Origin: Phytophthora sp. 'mugwort'
Taxonomy: Eukaryota > Oomycota > Peronosporomycetes > Peronosporales > Peronosporaceae
Assembly: GCA_033558025.1 (NCBI GenBank)
Contig: JAUCEF010000005.1
Span: 5,828,001-5,892,000 of the forward strand
Direction of reading: 5' to 3'
Length of the DNA: 64,000 nucleotides
This document shows, in pieces, positions 36,306 through 47,700 of this stretch. A program made the translations under genes and the position numbers. The notes under the pieces were generated by a model, which had not been told where the DNA came from, did not search any database, and saw only the letters and a list, made by a program, of their open reading frames with translations. Position 1 is the first letter of the stretch; each line of letters starts with the position of its first letter.

Positions 36306-36969
36306 CACATCCGTCGGCTAATCTTGTGCGACAGGCATGTTGTCTTCTTTCACTTTGTTTGGATGGCTTTCACTAGTAGCTGTTATAAACCAGTTATAAT
36401 AGAACACAGCCTACTTTAGTTATTAGCACTTCAATTCACACTATAAAAACTGGTAGATATTTTTACACAACACCACCCGCAACTGGGCAGCGCTCGACTA
36501 GTTGGGTCAAATATTGTCAGTTCCGGCCACAAAAAAAATTGCGGGATGTGTTCAATTCGAGAGGACATCGGCAATCGCCAACGAATCGACAGGATGCTCT
36601 AATTGGTCAAAATTCATAAAAATATTTATAATATTGACGAATCAGAATGCATCCGCCCCAACTTGAAGTGCACATGTTGAAATGACCACGGAGGAAGCGT
36701 CAACGCGGCAGCATGCGCACCCCAATACGGTGGATTACTGCCTCTATGGCAATCTCCAAGCTCGGCTACAGAAACACCTCGCGCATTTTCTGCAAGTCGG
36801 TCCTAGGTATCCTTCAGGTATATCGATTGCGTTGATAATAAGTGGGTGATCTTGCTGCAGCGGGGTTCCTTGGCGCAATACACTCTCATCGCGCAGATGC
36901 GTTTCTTCATGTAGTGGTCTCTTTGCGCAGCCAGCCCTCTTGGCTTAGTGGGCTCTCTTCTTGAGCAAA

Positions 36970-37075
36970 GGTGTCTTGGTGCAGCCGGCTCTCCTCCTGT
37001 AGCAAGGTGCCTTGGTGCAATGGGCTCTCCTCCTGCAGAATGTGTCTTGGTGCGGGGAACTCTCTTGATGGAGAG
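36970..37075. repeat. 36-base tandem repeat
   Basis: Two well-matched 36-base units lie at 36,970-37,005 and 37,006-37,041. A decayed third unit follows, with further partial units on both sides (about 36,930-37,160). On the minus strand they read as a 12-residue repeat (GGEPxAPRHLxx). They lie just left of the LTR-like module at 37,260-37,634. Confidence 0.6.
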
Positions 37076-37259
37076 GGATATCTTGTTGAAGTGAAGCATC
37101 TTGACGTAGCGGGGTCACTTGGGGCAGCGTGCTCTCTTCATGCCGTTACACCTCTTGCGTCTGCGGGATCTCTCGGGGTAGTGGGTGGACAGGCACAGGA
37201 TACGGTGCTGCACGCCGGAGACGACGCTGTCGAGCCGATCGACGGTACAGTGGAGCTGC

Positions 37260-37634
37260 TGTAGCTTTGTGTAGAGGAAGACTTCAGTTAAGGTCGGTGA
37301 CATTCGTTCTATATCCAAAACAAGTGTGAGTCCTGTAGATCGCAATCTAGGGCTCCAAGAGTACGACCTCCACAAAGCTAATTAACCCTTCGTTTCCAAA
37401 TGTGAACTGACTTTATTTGTCTCTTACTCGTGGCCGAGCCGCCTTTGTCCTATATGTATAAGTATCACTATCTAGCATAGTAAAACCTAGTCAAATGCAA
37501 AACTAGTGGCTGTGAAGCCACCTACTGACTATTGTTATATTTCCAGTACTGAGTACTGCTTTCTTTTAATGTGTGTGCACATCACTTAGTGTGCCACACA
37601 TCTTAGTAAATCGGGTACGTGTAACCCCGTTACA
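37260..37634 (-). repeat. LTR-like module (family Y), right copy
   Basis: This is the reverse complement of 1,795-2,159 over its full length. On the minus strand it begins TGTAACGGGG, is preceded by the purine run GATGGGGGAGAG (37,635-37,646 on the other strand) and ends GCTACA. It contains AATAAA on the minus strand. Similarity ends at GCTACA, giving a well-defined 375-base unit. It is directly followed at 37,703 by the 5' LTR of the plus-strand Copia element. Confidence 0.6.
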
Positions 37635-37702
37635 CTCTCCCCCATCAAGACTGTGGGCACGTACGTCCACTCTTGTCATCGTTCTCAACGGAGGCCTTAG
37701 TT

Positions 37703-37927
37703 TGTTGAGCTCCACGTTCCCATCGTGGCTGCATCTAGCAGTGTACCAGCTGCCACGTCGCTCCTGGAGTTGTGCTGCTCTTTCTCACCAACCACTTGGT
37801 TGGTTGCCAAGCAGACGAGACAGCCTGGTTGGCTGAGACGTCCAGTTGTAAGTTGCTCAATAAAGGTTATGGGTTGAGTGACCGGGAGCACTGTGAAGCT
37901 GTCTCACTTTTGGGTTTTCCCTGAACA
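37703..37927 (+). repeat. 5' LTR of plus-strand Copia element
   Basis: This matches 43,419-43,644 almost base for base. It starts TGTTGAGCTCC (TGATGAGCTCC in the other copy) and has a CAATAAAGG polyadenylation-type signal at 37,858. I place its end at CTGAACA, but similarity runs on into the leader and gag start, so the exact 3' edge is inferred from the TG...CA rule only. No clear primer-binding site was seen. Confidence 0.6.
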
Positions 37928-38006
37928 GCTCCAGTATCCCGGCGCAAGTCCCGTTGGGGTTAGTCTCAACGAACGCATTGACTTCGTTGTTTCCTTTGAC
38001 ATACTC

Positions 38007-39078
38007 ATGCAGAGCAGAGGGCCTACTACGCGCTCCCGCTCTGCCGATGCCTCGGCAGGACGGGATCGTGATGATCTGGTTGGTTATGATCCCAACGTGG
38101 GTGACACCCCGATTGGACGAATACGCAAGAAGGACCTGGAGATTTTAGCACCCCCGAACGTGCAACGGTCGTTGGCTGCAGAGCTTATGACACGGCGAAC
38201 CCCGTACGAAAAGCAGCCCTCGCCCATTCCAGAAACCGCACCGGACGACGAATTTCCGGCTGCGACCGAAGCGAGAAGTGCGGAGACCGAGGACCCGGAA
38301 ACTATGACCAAGCTGATGGGACGGCGTCCTATAATTGGAGATCAAGCTTACCGGGGACAACTACGACGAGTGGTCGGAGCACTTGATGACGGTGTCCATC
38401 GCCATGGGCGTGAACACGTTGTGCTCGGGCGTGAGCATTTGGGCGAAAGACGTGGTGAGAAGTGGGTAACCGGCTGGGAGGTGCAATGCAAGAAGGCGCA
38501 CAACCACTTGGTGCAGCACGTAGAGTGGTCACTGCTATAAGGATTTCGATGCGAGCTGCACACCGGGAACCGTGGGTTTTCTGGTATGCCCTGCGCGAGC
38601 GATATGGAGAAGACAATGGCCTCAACCCAGTCTACCTAGAGCGGCAACTGTTGATGCGCTGCCTTGACCCGTCGAAAGCGTGCGTAGGTACATAGACAAC
38701 ATGATGGATATCCGCCGTGTGCTGTCCGAGATCGGCGAACGAATGACGGAGGAGAAGTTTGCGAGCATCCTGTTGTCAAACGTGAGCAACGTTTATCCAG
38801 AGATTGTGTGTGAACACAACGAACGGACGCGTTTCAACCGTGAGCGACCGAGTCTTCGCGATGCCATCAGAAGACTAGAGACGGCCGAGGTCATGCATGC
38901 TGACCGACCAGGAGGTGGCCAAGGACGTGGCGGCCAAGGACGTCGTGACCAGGATCGAGGCGGTCGTGGACTCGATGTGAACTATGTGAATCGCTCAGAC
39001 CATGCACACTCGAGCGGCGGACGGGGTCGTCGACGTAGTAAGTCCAATGGCCGATGTGCAGGTAGTCCAAGTACATGA
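38007..39078 (+). pseudogene. Copia gag (broken)
   Basis: Starts MQSRGPTTRSRSAD at 38,007. The frame runs to about 38,350, then continues in other frames: DNYDEWSEHLM around 38,360, a 'NPVYLERQLLMRCLD' segment near 38,620, and 38,680-39,078 with DNMMDIRRVLSEIGERMTEE followed by an Arg/Gly-rich tail. The pattern 'NYxxW...L' and the later LLxSLP-like stretch (ILLSNV) are typical of Copia gag (UBN2/Retrotran_gag). At least two frameshifts are needed to read it through. Confidence 0.75.
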
Positions 39079-39113
39079 GACAAGGAAGGTCGAAGAAGGC
39101 GAGAAGCAACTAG

Positions 39114-42100
39114 GTGCAAAGAGCTGGATGCGACCAGCACTTCCTGTGCGGCAAGAACGGACACTGGCGAAACGAATGCCCGACCAAGAGAAATGGCCCG
39201 CGCTCTCTTGCCTCAAACAACGTGGTGTTGTTGCGCGAAGGTGAACCGAGTAATACACCTGCTGACAATGCAAACAGTGGGAGAGATTACCAATCCAGTG
39301 GGAGACATGCAGACGGTCGGACCGTAGTGATGAGCAGCACCACTGCCAGTGGGCAGGTGAGGGCCACGCAGGTTACGGTTCCGGTGCGAGGTACGGACAA
39401 GTGCAAGCGACGTGGATCACGCGGTCGCGGAAAGTCGACTAAAGGCTCGTCTACTACTGGATCGGATTCACCAGGAAGCGGTAGTGCTGGAGCAGGCGAA
39501 CAACCTGGTAGAGATGGCGTTAGCCGGTTCCCATTGTTTGGTGGTCATGCCGGCCTCTGCGAGGAAAAGAAGCAGGAAGAGGAGGGACATGAGATGACGC
39601 CTGTGCAGGCAAACGCCGGCGAAGCAGAGGCTGAAGTGATGGCTCCGGTGGAAGCAGATGCTGATGCTGATGGAGAGGCAGGTATAGTCACCGCTACCCT
39701 AGCTGCTGTGGCCCACGCTAAGGCGACTGTCATGGTAAGTTCCCATACTACTCCTACAAGAAGTGGAATGGCTGTTGGATTCTGGCTCACAAGCTAACGC
39801 GTGTGCTGACTTGCCATCTTTCGTACGCATGGATGTGAACATTGGCCATCGTCTGACGATAATGAACGGCAGTAGTGAAGAGGCGGTAACCTGTGGAGAA
39901 CTGCACATGTTGGTGAAGAACGGCAACACGGGCGATTACGAAGAACGAATTCTTAAAGAAGTGTATTTCACGTTAAACGCGCGCAGCAATCTCGTCTCTA
40001 TGAGCTACATGTTGATGGAAGCTGGGTACCAACTGGGTATATCCAAGGACAAGACTAAGATCTGGTTGTGGAAGCCATCAATACGACTGGGGTTTGTACT
40101 GAAGGACGGGTTGCATCGCATATGGACGAAGCGACTATCTGAAGGCACCCCGGTTGCGGATCATGTGGTGCTGGGCGTAGAACAGACGGCGATGGTTAGC
40201 AACAACGAGGCGATGACTATGTTACACCAGCGACTTGACCACGTAGGCATGGAAGAAATTAAGCGCATGGTTGGACACATGGATTTTGGAGTTAAGAAAA
40301 ATACAACTCAGCTTCTACCTATGACTGTGTACCGTATCGTATGGGGAAGTTCCGTCGCATGACCTACAAAAGCAAGACATCCAGACCTGAGCACCCTCTT
40401 CAGAAGCTGTCAGTCGACGTGTGTACACTGAAGCATTCTACTGTATCTGGAGAAACGATGTTCCTACTGATTGAGGACGAGGCTACGAGGTTCAAGTGGA
40501 CGTACCTATGTCAGAGAAGTCATCAGACCAAGGTGGTGAGTTTGCGAATGCAGAACTTGAAGCCTTCTACAGATCACAATGAATCTTTATGACTACCACA
40601 AATGGATACAGCCATGGCAAAAATGGCGTTGTTGAACGTGCAAACGGACTGGTGCTACCCCGTATCAAGGCTATGCTGTCTGCTACTCGACTACCCAAAG
40701 ATTTGTTGGGTGAGGCTCTATTTATTGCACTCTGTGCATGCTCTGAACCGATGTATAACCAGCGCATTGCCAGATGGCACGGCGCCGTACGAAGCACTGC
40801 ACGGTAAGAAGCCGAACATGGTTCAGTTGCGCACATGGGGATGCTTAGAGCAGGCTGGGATCAATCCAGAGGTACGCGGAACAAGGCTGATTTGGTATCA
40901 AGGACCAACATGTGTCTTATGCTGGGTTATTGCTACTGTACCATTGGAGTCAAGCTGCTAAGTACGCGTGATGTTGGAGTGAGAACATGTTAACTGGAGA
41001 ATGCTTTCTTTCACGAGCAGTTTACGGTGGCACATGACCACGTGCATCGCATGTTGTTTGCTGACGTGCGTGATGATGAGGACCGAATGAATGTTCCGGT
41101 GGTTCGTATCCACACGGACATCTCGATCCACGTCAACGAGGACAACGTTGACGAACATAGGCTAGTAAGGATTGAGTTGGTGTTGTCAGCACCACCTGTT
41201 GAGGCTCCTAAGGGTACGGAGTCATTACGAAGGAGGTACAGATTGCAAATGAGGTCGATACAGTCGTGGCAAGTCCGTCTAAGCCAAAGAGAAGGATGAA
41301 GCGGAAGCGCCGCAGCAAGAAACGAGCCGACTCGTCTGAAACTGAAGCTGATTCGATTGAGTTGACAAAACCATCGATACAAGCGATGACATTGCTGCCG
41401 CGCCGGAAGCGCGCACGCCCATCACATCTGCGTGACTATGTGATCAACACTGTGATTCAAGGGACGAGTGGTGTTTCTATTCCTCAGAGTTAGAAGCAGG
41501 CCAAACGCTCTGAACTCTGGCCTGAATGGAAGAAGACCATTGAGTCGGAATTATCGTCATTATGCGATCATAAAACGTGGCGGTTAGTACCGCGCAAGAG
41601 CATTGGAAAGGTCAGCGTGATCACGTGCCGCTGGGTATTTGCGACCAAGCGGAACGAAAAGGGCATGATCGTACGCTACAAGGCTAGACTGATTATTCAC
41701 GGATTCAAGCAAGAATTCGACGTGAACTTCCTTGAAACCTATGCATCCGTGATACGGATGGAAACTATCAGGGCTGCTGTCTATTATGGACTACAGCGTG
41801 GGTGGGTGGTGATGCAGTATGATGTGGTCACTACGTTTCTTTATGGACCACTTGAGGAGGAGATCTACATGGAGGTTCCTGCTGGATTTGTTGGTGCTAG
41901 TAATACGTCTGTCTGCCGACTGCTGAAAAGTCTTTACGGCTTGAGGAAAAATCACCATGCTCGTGGCGGTTTACTTAGATGACTTACTACCGATTGTGCC
42001 GGCTGACTTTTGTACAAGTGTGGCGGCGGCCATGCAACAAGAATTCCAACTGAAGAATCTTGGCGAGGTGAAGTATTTACTTGGAACTGAGATCACAATC

Positions 42101-42894
42101 AATCGCGCAGCTCGGCAAGGGGTTTTCTCGCAGGCACATTATCTGCAAGAGCTACTGGTCCGCTTTCATATGGCAGCGTGCCGTGGGGCGAAGACACCGG
42201 AACCATCAGGCCAGCTGCACGTTCGCGAACTAGCGGAGGGTGAAAGACCGCCTCCGTTTAGGCAGCTAGTGGGAGGATTGGGCTACCTACAGTCGGGGAC
42301 ACACCCAGATTTAGCGCATGCGGTGCGAAACCTTGGCATCATCTGGCTGAGTTCGACCGTACCATTTGAACTGGGACGTCATGTGCTGCGTTACCTGAAG
42401 CACACAACTGACTTCGGCCTAGTGATGGACATAGGCACAGGTCGGAAAATCGAGTTGAAGTTGTTCACGGATGCGGACTATGCCAACGATCCGGTGGACA
42501 GGAAGAGCACCAGTGGTTACATGACGATGATTGACGGAAATGTAATCCGTTACGCAACAAGGAAGCAAGGACTAAACGCTCAGAGTACTACAGAATCGGA
42601 GTACGTTGCGATGGCTGAGAGCATCAAGGACCTTCAGTGGGTGAGTCAACTCTGCGATGAAATAGGCTGGGAGTATGGGACTCCGAGGTTGGCGACAACA
42701 TGGCATCGATCTACATGACGGAACGACCTGGCAAGCAAAGCAGGGTCAAGCATATCGAGAACAAGTACCACCACAAGGCTCGTGATCTGGTTAAGAATAA
42801 GCTACTGCGGGTGCAACACGTAGGCACCAATGACATGGTGGCCGACGTTATGACTAAAGGCCTAGGACGGGTGAAATTTGACGATTTCGATTGA
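39114..42894 (+). pseudogene. Copia polyprotein: knuckle, protease, integrase, RT, RNase H (broken)
   Basis: Segments in order: a zinc-knuckle remnant CGKNGHWRNEC (39,144-39,176); an Ala/Glu-rich linker; protease with WLLDSGSQANACAD (39,766 on); GAG-pre-integrase MLHQRLDHVGMEEIKRMV (about 40,210-40,270); integrase (40,341-40,961: LSVDVC, VERANG, PYEALHGKKPNMVQLRTWG); reverse transcriptase (41,617-41,985: CRWVFATKRNEKG, RYKARLIIHGFKQ, CRLLKSLYGLR; then 41,957 on with AVYLDDLL as catalytic box); RNase H (LKLFTDADYANDPVDRKSTSG and QSTTESEYVAMAES), ending VADVMTKGLGRVKFDDFD. Stops and frameshifts lie between most segments, including within integrase (about 40,580) and between RT halves. RT and RNase H are the best preserved. 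Confidence 0.85.
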
Positions 42895-42937
42895 TGCTCA
42901 AGGTACTACCACTGAAGGACGTGCTGTAGCGTTGAAA

Positions 42938-43195
42938 GCTCGCACAAGAGCGATGGAGACCGTAATGGATCGCGCAGTGGCTTTAGATGTCGCGCATGGG
43001 GGGCTGAATATCATGCAAAGGGTGCTGGAGACCAAAGAGGTTCGCACAAGGCCGTAGTGGCTCGTGCAAATGCGTTGGATGCTGTGGTAGCTCACGCAGT
43101 GGTGCTTGAGACGAAGGTTGCTCGCACAAGTGTATTGGATGTCGTGGAGGCTCGCACACGAACGCTGGAGACCGAGACAGGCTCGCGCAGGGTTG
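42938..43195 (+). repeat. 30-base tandem repeat between pol and the 3' LTR
   Basis: Units begin 'gctcgcaca' or variants and repeat every 30 bases. The clearest are consecutive units from about 43,050 to 43,170. One reading frame turns them into 10-residue repeats (ARTSVLDVVE, ARTRTLETET, ARANALDAVV). That frame starts before the array and is different from the pol frame, which stops at 42,894. One interruption of about 36 bases and one stop occur. No unique spacers are present, so it is not CRISPR-like. Confidence 0.7.
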
Positions 43196-43418
43196 TGTAC
43201 TCTGGAATCCGTTAACCGGGCTCGAGACACAACAAGCAACGAATGTGAGGCACATGCATGGTGGTGGAAACATGCTGAGTAATTGATTACGAAGACTACG
43301 ACTAATCGCGAGCTCTGAGCTCTGCTTGACATGTTGAAGTTGAAGTTGAAGTGAAGCTCGGTATCCGGCCTTCTGCTGTGATGATGCATGGACACATCTG
43401 CGCAAGGGTCGAGTGGAG

Positions 43419-43792
43419 TGATGAGCTCCACGTTCCCATCCGTGGCTGTATCTTGCAGAGCGCCAGCTGCCAGGTCGCTCCTGGGGCTGTGCTGCTCTTT
43501 CTCACCAACCACTTGGTTGGTTGCCAAGCAGACGAGACAGCCTGGTTGGCTGAGACGTCCAGTTGTAAGTTGCTCAATAAAGGTTATGGGTTGAGTGGCT
43601 GGGAGCACTGTGAAGCTGTCTCACTTTTGGGTTTTCCCTGAACAGCTCCAGTATCCCGGCGCAAGTCCAGTTGGGGTTAGTCCCAACGAACGCATTGACT
43701 TCGTTGTTTCCTTTGACATACTCATGCAGAGCAGAGGGCCTACTACGCGCTCCAGCTCTGCCGATGCCTCGGCAGGACGGGATCGTGATGAT
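43419..43792 (+). repeat. 3' LTR of the plus-strand Copia element plus duplicated leader/gag start
   Basis: Bases 43,419-43,644 match the 5' LTR. Bases 43,645-43,792 match 37,928-38,075, that is the leader and first codons of gag (MQSRGPTTRSSSAD). A normal 3' LTR would be followed by host DNA, so this is the start of a second element copy or the trace of recombination between tandem elements. Similarity stops at 'gatgat' near 43,792. Confidence 0.7.
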
Positions 43793-43795
43793 CCG

Positions 43796-44350
43796 ATTCT
43801 TCTTGTTCAACGAGCATGTCCGTTCAACTCTGGATGGCCTCGGACCACAATACTTTTCGGTCCTTCGACCAGCGGCAACACAGGCCATCCCAATCGTCCG
43901 GGCGAAGCCTACATCAGTCGCCAGCACCTAGCACTCGCTCTGATAAAGCGTCCACGACTTCGCTACGCGCCCAAGCCAAGCACTCCGTGGCGGAACGCCA
44001 CCCTGAGCCTCGTCAGCACAAATCGACGGACGATCTGATAGATCGATGGGTCGACAGCCACGCCATTGATATGCGCGAGAGAGGCTGTTCGACTATGTCG
44101 AAGAGGCGAGGAGGTGGACTACGGGTCCGATGCGCTGGTGTCCGAAGAGGAGGAGGGTCAGGAGACCGAGCAGCGTACGCTGCGCACGCCGAATCCGTTC
44201 CCAGAACGCACATCAGCGGTTTCCGCTTTACGGGTGAGTCACAACATACCCGCACGCGAGGACGACACGTCCATGGGAGCGGGGCTCATCTCGAACAACC
44301 TCGATGAGGTTTAAGAGCAATAGCTCATGGGCAGGCCGCCCATCCAACAG
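43796..44350 (+). pseudogene. retroelement gag-like relic, right copy
   Basis: This matches the minus strand at 1,710-836. The best frame has LWMASDHNTFRSFDQRQHR, VAERHPEP and STDDLIDR (43,816-44,050), then, after a frameshift, LVSEEEEGQETEQRTLRTP and GLISNNLDEV (to 44,312), then MGRPPIQQP. It begins exactly where the duplicated Copia leader ends. Family assignment is uncertain. Confidence 0.45.
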
Positions 44351-44744
44351 CCGTCGCCCGGCCCCATTCTAGTCTCGTATCGAGTATAGCTTCCAGTCTG
44401 AAAACGCCGTGTGGGCTTCCTGCAGCGCTGGAGGCCATGCGCAAGTGCGCGTTCAGTACTCCGAAACGGAGCATGGTATTGTTCTCCAAAATAGATTATG
44501 TCATACCAACACAGTAATATATTGTCTTGAATATTTATTTTTTGGCATCCCTGCCCTGGACACGAGACTGACAGTGAACAACTCCGACGAGGCGACGAGA
44601 CGTTGAAGTGCTTTGACTGTTTATAGGGATTGATGATCGATTCGGCAACAATCGCAAGATAGCTGTGTCCGCTCGGGATACGTAGGCTATAGCGAAGCAG
44701 TGAGGTTGCATTATCCTTCTGCGAGCGCACAAAGCTAACTATTC
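44351..44744. other. downstream region of the OGDH gene, nothing else recognised
   Basis: A minus frame spans 44,748-44,311 but overlaps the relic and lacks any domain. The sequence just left of 44,745 probably holds the 3' UTR of the minus-strand gene. Confidence 0.4.
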
Positions 44745-47700
44745 TCATGCGAGGGCCTCGTCAACGATTGTCTTCATCTCCTGAACGTGAATTTCATACT
44801 GTCCTGTAGCAGGTGAAGCGGATGGAGGTCGTCCAATGTAAGAAAACAAGCGGGGATCCTCCAAATGTTTCAGTATCGTCAACAACCGCGGAAGGACATG
44901 ACTGTAGGCGCCCATGTTCTTCGGCTCCTCCTGGACCCATACGATCTCCGCTTTAGGGTAACGAGCGATGCAGTCTGCTACTTCGTGGAACGGGAATGGA
45001 GCAAGCTGCTCGATACGAGTTGTTGCAATGTCTCGAACGCCACGGCTGCGCATACCATGGCGGACAGGAAAGTATATTTTCCCGCAACATAGCACCAATT
45101 TGCGGATCTACACAATCAAATCAATGGGTGTTAAGAGCGTTAGTAAAGGTGTTGATAGGCAACTTCGTGAAAAATACTTGGTACCTCATCATCGTTCACC
45201 ATTGTAACTTGATCATCGGGGTGCGGTGGGAGAACGCGTTGGAATGAAGTCCCTAGAGTCAAGTCAGTCAAGTCGGAGTTGCATGGGCGGTGATGAAGAA
45301 GCGACTTCGGAGTGAACATGACCAGCGGTTTCCGATAGTTGGAGGATACTTGCCGGCGAAGAGCGTGGAAGTACTGGGCCGGAGTGGATGGAATCACCAC
45401 CTGGATGTTCGTTCGAGTAATAGCAGCATCGACATTCTGTTCTAGAGTGAACTCGTCGCTGTCTTCGTTTACTAACTGGAGGAAACGCTCGATCCGTGCG
45501 CTGCTGTGCTCTGGTCCTTGACCCTCAAAGCCATGCGGTAAATTCAGCACGATACCCGATTGTCGTTGCCACTTCTGCTCACCCGAAGTGACGAATGTGT
45601 CAATCATCGTCTGGGCGCCATTTGCGAAGTCACCGAACTGTGCTTCCCAGATAGTCAAGCCCATTGGCGTTTGCAAGGAATACCCATATTCGAAGCCAAG
45701 TACCCCCTCTTCACTGAGCGGGCTGTTGACTACGTCGAAACGCCCTCGCCGCGCGTTTTCCAGCCCGGTCATTTGTAGCGTACCTCTTATCCCCTCTACA
45801 TTGAGGTCGTTTAGGGGCGTATACGACGAGTTACGGCCGGATAGAGCTTCAAATTGGTCGTAAAGGACAGCATGTCGTTGGTTAAAGGTGCCACGCTCGC
45901 AGTCTTGTCCACTAAGCCGGACATCAACTCCTTCCACTAGTAGGCAGCCAAAAGCCAGCATTTCTGCTGTCGCCCAATCCACGCGGGCTCCAGTTTCAAC
46001 TGCGCGCAAGCGGTTGTTCATGATGGCCTCAACCTTGCGATGTGCCGAAAAACCCTGCGGGATGCGGAACAGTTGGCCACCTACCTTTTCTAAAAACTTC
46101 TGGTCGACACCAGTTGATCGGTCATAGATTTGCTTGTCGCTGATGTCACAAGTGCTTGGACTGCTGTCTGAAGTCTCGAATTCTGGACTCTTATTGTCGG
46201 TGTACCACTCAGTTTTCCACGACGTATCCCCAGGGTTGTCCCATCCTGAATGGATTTCGCGCGAGTGATGATATTCCGACACAAGATGGTCCTCAAACGC
46301 GGCGACCATTTTTGCGTACTCTGCAGAAGACAAGGCACCCTCGCTTTCAAGCTTTTGGGAATATTGCTTGATGACTGTAGGGTGTTTGTTGATGAAGTGA
46401 TACATGATCGGAGCTGTGATCTCCGGTGAGTCTTGTTCATTGTGACCGTGACGACGGTAACATACCAAATCGACAGTCACATCACAATGAAACATTTGAC
46501 GGAATTCAACGGCGATTTTCATCACCTTCGTCACCGCCTCTGGATCATCAGCGTTCACGTGGAAAATTGGACTTCTTGACACTTTAGCTACATCCCTGGA
46601 TGCAAAAAAAGGCCAGAGAAACTCATAGTCAGATACAGCCTCCAGAGCGGACAGATATATCTTTTCGAAAAGCAGATGCGTCAACGTACGTGCAATACAC
46701 AGCAGAATCAGCGTTCTTGGGCAGTGTTGTGAAGCCGATTTGGTTGTTGATAATCACATGGATCGTTCCTCCCGTTCGAAAATCTTCCAGTGAGCTGAAT
46801 CCCAGTGCCTCTCGGACTGATCCCTGAAACATTGAAGCGTCTCCATGAATTAGAATTGGCATTACTCGGCTCCCATTATCCCCCAGTTGAGTTTGGCAGG
46901 CTCGCGCTTGGCCAAGTACAACCGGGTTCACCGCTTCTAAGTGCGAGGGGTTTGCAGCCAGGTGGACTTCCAGGTGCTTGCCGTTATGCATTTTAATAAC
47001 TGATGATGTTCCAAGGTGGTACCGAACATCATCGGAATTATTTGGATAATCAGGTTCATCAGGCAGATACGGCTGGAACTGGGAAATAATGGAGCGCAAC
47101 GGTCGCTGCAAGACATTTGCCAAGACGTTTAGACGGCCACGATGAGCCATTCCCATCTGGACGACCTCCGCACCGTGATCACTGGCATTCTCAAGAAGTT
47201 CACAAAGACCCGGTATCAAGCTCTCGCAGCCTTCGATAGAAAAGCGTTTTGCACCGGAGAAACGTCGTCCTAGAAAACGCTCGAAGAGCTCTGCTTGCAC
47301 CATTTGACGCAGCATGTCCACTTTCTTTTCGTTGTTGTATTGAGTTTCCTATGTCAAAATAGAGCGATTAAATACACGATGCGTTCGTGACTCTCGTTGG
47401 ACAAATCAGTGCCAAAATCCGCACCTTGTACTTTTCAAGGCGCTCGCGGATCCAAAGTGCAGCATCCCGGTTACGCAGGTGCTGATATTCCAGTCCAATG
47501 TGGCCGCAGAAAAGCTCCCGTAACTCCGTCAAAATCTAAAATCACAAACACCAAGACAAGTCAGATAAGACCGTCTGCCATCAAGTCGTGGCTCAGATAT
47601 CACCTTTCGGAGTGTCACCACTGGGCCAATGGAGAGATCTTGGCCGATGAAAAATTCGCGGTCTAAGTCGTTGGCAGTGAAACCTGCACACACATGCACC

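Larger units (their letters stand above)
28728..36460 (-). mobile_element. decayed Copia-type LTR retrotransposon with a nested insertion
   Basis: Minus-strand Copia protein fragments occur in the expected order from right to left: gag zinc knuckle (34,729-34,493), GAG-pre-integrase (33,638-33,441), integrase C-terminal part (32,871-32,640), start of reverse transcriptase (31,063-30,803) and more reverse transcriptase (30,509-30,285). The stretches 28,728-28,905 and 36,306-36,460 are similar to each other in the same orientation (for example 'tttgtttggatg.ctttcactagt') and probably represent the two LTRs. An LTR-like module of family A (about 31,080-32,392) splits the integrase from the reverse transcriptase. 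Stops and frameshifts are frequent. Confidence 0.65.
37703..43792 (+). mobile_element. Copia-type LTR retrotransposon (degenerate), with duplicated leader at its 3' end
   Basis: The layout is 5' LTR (37,703-37,927), gag (from 38,007), zinc knuckle, protease, integrase, reverse transcriptase and RNase H (to 42,894), then a 30-base tandem array, 3' LTR (43,419-43,644), and then a second copy of the leader plus gag start (43,645-43,792). The domain order protease-integrase-RT-RNase H defines Ty1/Copia. At least eight frameshifts or stops make it non-autonomous. The LTRs are very similar, so insertion was fairly recent. It separates an LTR-like module at 37,260-37,634 from a gag-like relic at 43,796. 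Confidence 0.8.

Noticed and set aside
36970..43195. Short tandem arrays as possible CRISPR
   Set aside because: Units are directly adjacent with no unique spacers, the genome is eukaryotic, and no cas genes are present.
42898..43608. 236-codon minus open frame across the 30-base array and LTR
   Set aside because: It is antisense to the Copia 3' region and LTR, has Cys/His/Ser-rich repeats that follow from the DNA repeat, and is not conserved as a protein.
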